Of a stretch of 48,383 nt of DNA, positions 42,716-48,383 are shown in pieces. A program made the position numbers and the translations under genes. The notes beneath the pieces were generated by a model. That model was not told where the DNA came from and ran no database searches. It worked only from the letters and a program-made list of their open reading frames with translations. The stretch comes from WVXP01 sp964348095 (GTDB lineage: Bacteria > Desulfobacterota > BSN033 > WVXP01): contig CAYGBK010000092.1 of assembly GCA_964348095.1 (NCBI GenBank), positions 1 through 48,383 of the forward strand, read 5' to 3'. Position 1 is the first letter of the stretch. Each line of letters begins with the position of its first letter.

Positions 42716-43684
42716 ATGATTTGGCTTCCCTACGGACAGGGTCGCCCCGTGATGAACATAGACAATGGAGATCGATTGGCTGCCTGGATCGATAGCACCG
42801 TCGAAGATTTTACTGGCAATTCTCCGGAAAACTCCCTGGGGAAGGGAACTGATGAAAAAGCGTGGGGAGAGCCTCTTGTTGCGTACTCAAGAGGAGACGA
42901 TCCGCTTTACGATAAGCTTCGGGGGGATATCGGCGATTTTTATTGGACGCCCTGGGTCATATTCAATAAGGCCTTTCCCAACTTAGACGTCTCGCCAGAC
43001 ACACTCACCGTTATCAGTTGGGTATTACCCCAAACTGACGGAACAAAGTCCGATAATCGGAAAGAGACCCGTTATCCATCCGAAAGGTGGGCCAGGGCCC
43101 GAATCTTCGGTGAGGCATTCAATGATCAACTTCGCCGACATGTGGTAGAAGTTCTCATACAATCCGGGATTGAAGCCGTTGCTCCGGTTCTTTACCCCCT
43201 CTGGAACTGGAAAGAGACAATCTCCGAGCGGTACGGTCTTGCGTCCAACTGGTCTGAACGACACGCTGCATACGTTTCTGGCCTGGGAACCTTTGGCCTG
43301 TGCGAGGGGCTGATCAGCCCCCTGGCTAAAGCAGTTCGCTATGGCTCTGTGGTTGCTCGAATTTCTATTCCACCCACAATCAGGCCGTACACAGATCATC
43401 ACGCCTATTGCCTATTCTATTCCGAAGGAAACTGCGGAAAGTGCATCGATCGCTGCCCGGCCGGGGCAATCACACCGGAAGGCCACGACAAAGCCGCATG
43501 TTGGGATTATATTCAAAAGATTACGGAAGCGCATACAAAGTACTTCTTTCCGGGAGGGAGTGATAGTTGTGGATTCTGTCAGAGGTCTGTCCCGTGCGAA
43601 TCTGAGATCCCCGTAGACCATGGAGTCTGCGAGCACCGTGAGCACACCTCAAGGGCAGAGGATAATGATGTTCAGGGAGGGTAA
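42716..43684 (+). CDS. QueG-like iron-sulfur (reductive) protein
   Basis: A 322-residue protein related to epoxyqueuosine reductase QueG/COG1600. The central part, 'AAYVSGLGTFGLCEGLISPLAKAV' (in part), resembles the B12-binding region of that family. The C-terminal region has a classical CxxCxxxCP cluster ('GNCGKCIDRCPAGAI'), another cysteine in 'AACWDY', and 'DSCGFCQRSVPCES', which has CxxC followed by a Cys six residues on, as in a subgroup of QueG relatives in anaerobes. QueG proper reduces epoxyqueuosine; this one may use a corrinoid for another reduction. The start is uncertain (ATG 42716 or 42752). Confidence 0.75.
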   Translation: MIWLPYGQGRPVMNIDNGDRLAAWIDSTVEDFTGNSPENSLGKGTDEKAWGEPLVAYSRGDDPLYDKLRGDIGDFYWTPWVIFNKAFPNLDVSPDTLTVISWVLPQTDGTKSDNRKETRYPSERWARARIFGEAFNDQLRRHVVEVLIQSGIEAVAPVLYPLWNWKETISERYGLASNWSERHAAYVSGLGTFGLCEGLISPLAKAVRYGSVVARISIPPTIRPYTDHHAYCLFYSEGNCGKCIDRCPAGAITPEGHDKAACWDYIQKITEAHTKYFFPGGSDSCGFCQRSVPCESEIPVDHGVCEHREHTSRAEDNDVQGG

Positions 43685-43762
43685 CCTCGAAAACAAAACA
43701 AGCCCGCCAAGACACCCATCGGAATGTGTGAGAGAAAAAGTCAGGTGATGAAGGGAAGCGCC

Positions 43763-44041
43763 ATGATCAAGGTGAATGAGTATTTGGATGGCAAAGTGAA
43801 GAGTCTGGGATTTGAGCGAGAGAAGATTCTCTATACGGCTGGGGTGCTTCTCCCGGGAGAATACGCTTTTGACACCGAAAAGGAAGAACATATTACGGTG
43901 ACTGTTGGAGAATTTGAGGTTCGACCTCCTGGAGGTGGGTGGACGGTGATGAAGGCCAGGGACACCGTGGTGATTCCGGCAAAATCCACCTTTGACCTCC
44001 GGGTAGAGAAGCCAGCGTCCTATGTTTGTATGTATCAGTGA
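43763..44041 (+). CDS. ppnP: Pyrimidine/purine nucleoside phosphorylase (PpnP-like, DUF1255)
   Basis: A 92-residue cupin-like protein starting at ATG 43763 behind AAGGGAAG; the frame is open from 43724 but this start aligns with E. coli PpnP, whose N-terminus is 'NEYFSGKVKSIGF' against 'NEYLDGKVKSLGF' here. Further shared features are 'GEYAFDTEKEEH', 'ITVTVGEFEVRPPGGG' and 'PASYVCMYQ' at the end. It cleaves nucleosides with phosphate to give a free base and (deoxy)ribose-1-phosphate. It lies 78 bases after the QueG-like gene and 51 before the DUF362 gene. Confidence 0.85.
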   Translation: MIKVNEYLDGKVKSLGFEREKILYTAGVLLPGEYAFDTEKEEHITVTVGEFEVRPPGGGWTVMKARDTVVIPAKSTFDLRVEKPASYVCMYQ

Positions 44042-44092
44042 AACCGGGAAGGACTCTGCAAGAAAAAAGAGACTCAGCTGAGGAGGGACCCA

Positions 44093-45298
44093 ATGGGTAG
44101 AGCTATGGTTTCGATCGTGAAGACCCATCAAAACCCGGAGTATCCTGAAATTCGCGAGACCGTAACCAAGGCACTCTCGATGATTGGCGGTATTGAGGAC
44201 ATCATCCGACCGGGTAATCTGGTCCTTGTGAATCCAAGCTGGGTAGCGCCCCCAGTCGAGAGGGAAGCGGGCTGCATCACCCTTCCGGAAATTCCGCGGG
44301 CAATCGCCGATCTAATTAAAAACCTGGGGGCCCGCCCGGTCATCGCCGAGTCTGCGGCTGTTGGGGTAGACACAGAGAAGGTTATCGCCACATCGGGTTA
44401 CAAGGATCTCAGGGAGATGGGCTATGAGGTCAAGAATCTCAAAAAAACCCCCTCGGTGAACCTTCCCACGTTTGGGGGTAAAGTGTTCGAAACCGTCGAA
44501 TGCTGGAAATTAGCACAAGAGGCCGACGTGATCATCAGCGTTCCTAAGTTGAAGACCCATGATCAAACCGAGATGACCTGTGCCCTCAAGAATCTCAAAG
44601 GGCTATTGACCGACCGCGGCAAGAAGGCGATGCACCAGGAGGGTCTTTTCGAAGGGGTCGTGGATTTACTCACCGCATTAAAGCCCAGCCTGGCCGTGGT
44701 GGATGCCATTGTCTGCCAAGAGGGGATTGGGCCCATCTTTGGGAAACCCGTAGAGATGAATCTTGTCCTGGCAGGCAAAGACCTGGTGGCAATCGATTCG
44801 ACTTGTGCTCAGCTCATTGGGTACGAACCCAAGGACACCCTCCTGACCGTCAACGCCGCAGCAAGGGGGTTGGGGGTGATGGATCCGAATCAGATCGAAA
44901 TTGTGGGAGAGTCTCTGGACGGGATCAAACGCCGCTTTCTCCGTTCTGTTGAGGACGATCCGGTCAAGGTTGAGGGATTCGAGCTGATTCATGGGGATGC
45001 CACGTGCACCGGGTGCCGCAACACGGTTCTCAGTGCCCTTGCCGATATGCGCAATGCCGACCGGCTCATGTATCTTCCGGGTGTGACCGTCTTGACCGGT
45101 GGGGCTTCCCTGCCCGAGGGAGGATCCCTGGAAGACGTTGTCACCGTCGGGAAGTGCATGCCCAAGGAGAGCCAAACGGAGCGGCACGTCAAAGGGTGCC
45201 CGCCGAACAACGCCCTCGTGGTCAAGGCGATTACTGGCGACAGGGCTGAGGTCAAGCGAATGTATGCCGATGAAAGCCTGAAAAAGACCGATCCATGA
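44093..45298 (+). CDS. DUF362 domain-containing protein
   Basis: A 401-residue DUF362 protein, starting at ATG 44093 behind GAGGAGGG. Features of the family are 'VLVNPSWVAPPVERE', 'GARPVIAESAAVGVDTEKVI', 'ADVIISVPKLKTHDQTEMTCALKNLKGLL' (in part) and 'VVDAIVCQEGIGPI'. The cysteine-containing tail 'DATCTGCRNTVLSAL' may bind a metal or Fe-S center. DUF362 proteins are common in anaerobic clusters, often with ferredoxin domains, and their reaction is unknown. It is followed by leucine dehydrogenase, which starts 21 bases after its stop. Confidence 0.85.
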   Translation: MGRAMVSIVKTHQNPEYPEIRETVTKALSMIGGIEDIIRPGNLVLVNPSWVAPPVEREAGCITLPEIPRAIADLIKNLGARPVIAESAAVGVDTEKVIATSGYKDLREMGYEVKNLKKTPSVNLPTFGGKVFETVECWKLAQEADVIISVPKLKTHDQTEMTCALKNLKGLLTDRGKKAMHQEGLFEGVVDLLTALKPSLAVVDAIVCQEGIGPIFGKPVEMNLVLAGKDLVAIDSTCAQLIGYEPKDTLLTVNAAARGLGVMDPNQIEIVGESLDGIKRRFLRSVEDDPVKVEGFELIHGDATCTGCRNTVLSALADMRNADRLMYLPGVTVLTGGASLPEGGSLEDVVTVGKCMPKESQTERHVKGCPPNNALVVKAITGDRAEVKRMYADESLKKTDP

Positions 45299-45318
45299 AA
45301 TCCTTAAGGAGCGCGGCC

Positions 45319-46404
45319 ATGGAATCCATTTTCGGCTACATGGAGAAATACGATTACGAGAATCTCTTTCTCTGCCAGGACAAAACGATCGCTTTCAAGG
45401 CGGTCATTGCCATTCATGATACGACCCTAGGCCCGGCCACGGGTGGATGTCGCATGTGGCAATACGATAGTGAGATGGATGCGATCGAGGACGCCCTCCG
45501 CCTGGCCCGGGGAATGACGTACAAATATGCGGCAGCCGGTGTCAATTTGGGGGGTGGAAAGGCGGTGATCATGGGTGACCCGAGCCGACCAGATCGGGAG
45601 CCCGTCTTCAGGACCTTGGGGAAGTTTATCGATCGCCTTGGCGGCACGTACCTGACGGGCGAAGATGTGGGTACCACCCTGAAAGACATGGAATACATCC
45701 ACATGGAGACCGAGTACGTTGTCACCCTGCCTACCGATCTCGGCGGAGCAGGGGATATCTCGCCAATGACCGCCTTCGGTGTGATCCGCGCCATGCAAGC
45801 CTGCTGCAAACGGGTCTTTGGATCCGAAGGTCTTCAAGGCAGAACTGTTGCCGTTCAAGGTCTGGGGGCAGTGGGCCACAATGTGATTGAACGACTCCAC
45901 GAGTTGGGAGCACGCATTCTGGCAACCGACATCGAACGAAAAAAGATCGATGCTATGGTTGAGAAGTACGGTGTCAAGAAGTTGGCCCCTGATGAGATTT
46001 ACGATGTGGACTGCGAGATCTTCTGTCCCTGCGCCTTAGGTGGAATCATCAACGATGACACCCTCGCCCGATTGAAGTGTAAGATTGTGTGTGGCAGTGC
46101 CAACAATCAGCTCACCGAGGAGCGGCACGGGGATGTGCTGGAAGAAAAAGGCATGGTTTACGCACCTGACTACATTGCCAATGCAGGTGGCACTATTTAC
46201 GATACAGACAGGTTGGAGGTGGGCGGTGTGAACCCCGAGCGTGGTCGGCAGAAGGTTTCCCGTATCTATGAAAACATGGAGCGCGTCTTTCAAATTGCTG
46301 ACCGGGATCAGATACCCACCTATGTGGCAGCGGACCGAATGGCAGAAGAGAGAATCCGACAAATCGCCGAAGGCAAGAAGGATGGCGCTGATTTGAAACC
46401 ATAG
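45319..46404 (+). CDS. ldh: Leucine dehydrogenase (Glu/Leu/Phe/Val dehydrogenase family)
   Basis: A 361-residue NAD-dependent amino acid dehydrogenase. ATG 45319 is chosen because AAGGAG precedes it by seven bases and the N-terminus 'MESIFGYMEKYDYEN' then parallels Bacillus-type leucine dehydrogenase ('MELFKYMEKYDYEQ'). Catalytic lysines K69 and K81 lie in 'ARGMTYKYAAAG' and 'VNLGGGKAVIMGD'. The substrate-pocket segment is 'GPATGGCRMW', and the NAD site is 'VQGLGAVGHNV'. 'APDYIANAGG' is also typical. It deaminates leucine and similar amino acids to 2-oxo acids. It is co-directional with DUF362 and a LivK-type binding protein, suggesting branched amino acid use. Confidence 0.92.
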   Translation: MESIFGYMEKYDYENLFLCQDKTIAFKAVIAIHDTTLGPATGGCRMWQYDSEMDAIEDALRLARGMTYKYAAAGVNLGGGKAVIMGDPSRPDREPVFRTLGKFIDRLGGTYLTGEDVGTTLKDMEYIHMETEYVVTLPTDLGGAGDISPMTAFGVIRAMQACCKRVFGSEGLQGRTVAVQGLGAVGHNVIERLHELGARILATDIERKKIDAMVEKYGVKKLAPDEIYDVDCEIFCPCALGGIINDDTLARLKCKIVCGSANNQLTEERHGDVLEEKGMVYAPDYIANAGGTIYDTDRLEVGGVNPERGRQKVSRIYENMERVFQIADRDQIPTYVAADRMAEERIRQIAEGKKDGADLKP

Positions 46405-46811
46405 TGCCTTGACATGATAAGCTCCCCTCCCTTCGATGCTCCTGGAGTCACCCTCGGGGCTTATTGGCGGGAATTCATGCTCTTTCTCGGCTCTAAAACC
46501 GGGGCTTTCCCGGTCACCCCCTGAAAGGTGCTCCATTTCTCCCGCAAAGTCGATCATTGCTCGACGGCTTTCCTATACAAAATCGCGCAGGTTGGGTCAA
46601 AACTTCTTGACATCTCGAGAGAAATCCTTCAATATGGAAGGACCTCAGATTTCTATGGCTGAAACTGCGGGGTTTTGTTTCACTTTATTCAGTTTGACAC
46701 GTTCCTTGTGGATGCTCAATTTTGAGGGAAAGGGGGTGAGAAAAAGGAGGGCACATGAATCATGAATCATAGATGGTTACAGGAGAAATTGCGAAAAGAA
46801 AGGAGTGGATT
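46405..46811. promoter_or_regulatory. Intergenic region with candidate promoters for the LivK-like gene
   Basis: Two perfect TTGACA -35 boxes each have a weak -10 at 17-bp spacing: 46607-46612 with CAATAT (46630-46635), and 46694-46699 with CAATTT (46717-46722). The second also resembles a degraded sigma-54 site but lacks the invariant GG/GC pairs. Which is used cannot be said. An AAAGGAG site lies just before the LivK-like start at 46812. No gene is seen. Confidence 0.4.
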
Positions 46812-48080
46812 ATGAGTCGATGGCGAAACATCTTAGCTTTTACACTGATCATCGTTCTGGCATTGGCCTTTTCAACCTCAATGGCCTATGCCGATAAAGT
46901 CCTCAAAGTCGGCATTTTGGGGCCGATGACGGGTGTTACTTCCAAAGTCGGTGAGGAATTCAGGAACGCAACACAGATGGCCTTTGAAAAAATCGGTTAC
47001 AAGATCGGGGACTACAAGATCGATGTCGTATGGATCGACTCCCAGTCTGACCCAGCCAAGGCCACCAACGCCTATTCCGAGGCCGTGGAGCGAGGGGGAA
47101 TTCAGACTGGGATTTTGAACTGGCACAGTTCCGTGGCCGTTGCGGTGATGGAAGTCACGGCACAGTACAAGATTCCCCACTTTAGTGGTTTCGGTGCTGC
47201 CGTAACCGTCAATGATAAATGGCGTGCGAATCCTCAGAAGTACAACTACTGGGGAGGGAAGGGCTGGCCGATTCCCTCTAAGTTGATCCAGGGATACATT
47301 GATGTTCTGAACGATGCTATTGAGAGCGGCCACTGGAAGCCAAAGAAAAAGCTCGCTGCCGTTGCCTGTGAGGAGACCGACTGGGGCCGGGACATTGGTA
47401 AAGTTTTCTCTCAGCTATTCAAAGCAGCGGGATGGGAGGTCTTTTCCGAAGACTACTATCCGATCGGCCAGACCGACTTCTATCCTCTGATGAGCAAATT
47501 TAAGGATGCGGGTGTAACCGCCGTCGGCACCAGCAGTGCAGCCGCCCCTGTCTCCTCTGCCTTTATCAAGCAGGCAAGGGAAGTCGGTGTCAGCAGGCAA
47601 GCGATGATCGCTTCTGACGGCCTCGGTTGGACCGGTGAGTGGTACAAGCTGACCGGCCGGGCTTCTGACGGGGTCATCGACATGATTCCCCAGTGGACGA
47701 CTCCGGCAGCCAAAGCCTTCGCTGAGGCATTTGAGAAGAAATACGGCTTCAAACCAAGTCCTGCTTCGGGTGGACTGAGTTATGACCTCGTGAACATTTG
47801 GATCAAGACTGCCCGAAGAGCCCTTGAAAAACACGGAAAGCTGGATTCAGAGAGTATTCATGAGGTCCAGGTCAGCGAGTTGCAGACCGGCAAGCTGACT
47901 TACACCACTGCTGACGGGGGCATCATCATGAATAGGTTTCGGTACCTTCCCGAGACCAACCCTGACCCGGTAGTGGGAAGGGAAGATTTCTTCTTCCCGG
48001 TCATCCAGTACAAGGGAGGAAAAGGGTTGATCGTGTATCCGCCAGATTGGAAGGAAGCCGATGTGATGGTTCCCAAATAA
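46812..48080 (+). CDS. Branched-chain amino acid-type ABC transporter substrate-binding protein (LivK family)
   Basis: A 422-residue periplasmic binding protein starting at ATG 46812 behind AAAGGAG. Residues 1-27 form a signal peptide (a Leu/Ile/Val core ending 'SMAYADK'). The mature N-terminus 'VLKVGILGPMTGVTSKVGEEF' and 'DVVWIDSQSDPAKATNAYSEAV' (in part) fit the periplasmic-binding family of LivK/urea/aromatic transporters. It delivers an amino acid-like or amide ligand to an ABC importer; the permeases are not in the window. The gene is followed at 48098 by a terminator, and the transporter's other subunits may lie beyond. Confidence 0.88.
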   Translation: MSRWRNILAFTLIIVLALAFSTSMAYADKVLKVGILGPMTGVTSKVGEEFRNATQMAFEKIGYKIGDYKIDVVWIDSQSDPAKATNAYSEAVERGGIQTGILNWHSSVAVAVMEVTAQYKIPHFSGFGAAVTVNDKWRANPQKYNYWGGKGWPIPSKLIQGYIDVLNDAIESGHWKPKKKLAAVACEETDWGRDIGKVFSQLFKAAGWEVFSEDYYPIGQTDFYPLMSKFKDAGVTAVGTSSAAAPVSSAFIKQAREVGVSRQAMIASDGLGWTGEWYKLTGRASDGVIDMIPQWTTPAAKAFAEAFEKKYGFKPSPASGGLSYDLVNIWIKTARRALEKHGKLDSESIHEVQVSELQTGKLTYTTADGGIIMNRFRYLPETNPDPVVGREDFFFPVIQYKGGKGLIVYPPDWKEADVMVPK

Positions 48081-48383
48081 TCAGGAAGCAAAGACAAGGG
48101 GGAAGCAGCGGAATGCGGCTTCCCCCATATTTTTGATCTCGCCATTCACCTCACTCGAGAACCTCCAAATACCCTCTACTTTCGACTCTCGAGCATGATG
48201 CATCAACCCCCCCTTGCCCTCTCCCTCCGTGATGGGCACGGGCGATGACTTAACATGTTCTACTCTCCCTCGACATTCATTATTCCTCGTTCGATATTCG
48301 ATATTGCACGCCTCATGAAAACTGATAGAACAATCCGAACCATCTCATGAGACAATAATTATCGCGCTTACGCTAGCGCTTCT
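48081..48383. other. Region after LivK-like gene with terminator and short repeats
   Basis: Contains a terminator (48098-48135) and a TTCGATA TTCGATA doublet at 48290-48303 within an AT-rich repeat-like stretch. No gene up to the window end. Confidence 0.5.
48098..48135 (+). terminator. Terminator after the LivK-like gene
   Basis: A perfect 9-bp stem, GGGGGAAGC (48098-48106) with GCTTCCCCC (48118-48126), has an 11-base loop and is followed by ATATTTTTG. It begins 18 bases after the stop codon. In amino acid transport operons such hairpins between binding protein and permease genes can also act as partial terminators. Confidence 0.85.

Noticed and set aside
46694..46722. Sigma-54 promoter
   Set aside because: The invariant GG and GC dinucleotides are replaced by GA and GT, so a sigma-70-like site is at least as likely.

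Overview
The window looks like chromosomal DNA of an anaerobic bacterium, most likely a Desulfobacterota (former Deltaproteobacteria) member. This is inferred from gene content: folate-dependent TrmFO beside TopA and DprA, a MinD-like ATPase coupled to a J-like/RodZ-type HTH protein, YitT, a GT2/DUF4922 pair, and a corrinoid methyltransferase cluster with methyl-tetrahydrofolate chemistry. No rRNA, tRNA, CRISPR array, insertion sequence or phage gene was recognised. Coding density is moderate, with several 0.3-1.1 kb intergenic stretches carrying short repeats and gene remnants.

Region 1 (1-9331) holds the tail of an unidentified gene, a small exported DUF5666-like protein with a clear terminator, a YitT-type membrane protein, a two-domain glycosyltransferase overlapping a GalT/HIT-like DUF4922 protein, two HD-domain proteins, a GNAT acetyltransferase, a Slp-type lipoprotein, a DUF493 protein and a YihX-type HAD hydrolase. 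Region 2 (9711-14912) is a minus-strand housekeeping block: a zinc-ribbon protein, trmFO, topA and dprA. Region 3 (15241-23563) has a LysM protein, an RND efflux adaptor and pump pair, and small unknown or membrane genes.

Region 4 (23564-31263) has a plus-strand run of a TrmN6-like methyltransferase, a polyprenyl diphosphate synthase, thioredoxin and a protein-L-isoaspartate methyltransferase with an apparent signal peptide. Its 3' end overlaps a convergent 832-residue membrane protein with a spermidine-synthase-like core. A 50-residue small protein and the coupled MinD-like/J-HTH pair follow.

Region 5 (31321-48080) is an accessory catabolic region and the most interesting part. On the minus strand are two different MttB-superfamily (non-pyrrolysine) methyltransferases flanking one corrinoid protein, then a hydantoinase/oxoprolinase-type ASKHA protein and a methyltetrahydrofolate:corrinoid methyltransferase. 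Together they could carry methyl groups from a methylated amine or betaine to tetrahydrofolate. On the other side lie a LarA (nickel-pincer racemase) homologue with a substituted active-site position, an MmgE/PrpD protein, a QueG-like Fe-S protein, a PpnP-like phosphorylase, a DUF362 protein, leucine dehydrogenase and a LivK-type binding protein. No canonical RamA-type corrinoid reactivase is present here; the ASKHA protein is a candidate replacement, which is inference.

The non-coding DNA contains a previously unexplained dispersed repeat (about 160 bp, at 1741-1901 and inverted at 42514-42675), a pair of adjacent perfect 14-bp inverted repeats (42282-42356), short heptamer arrays, and remnants of an M50 protease and a GntR/FCD regulator.
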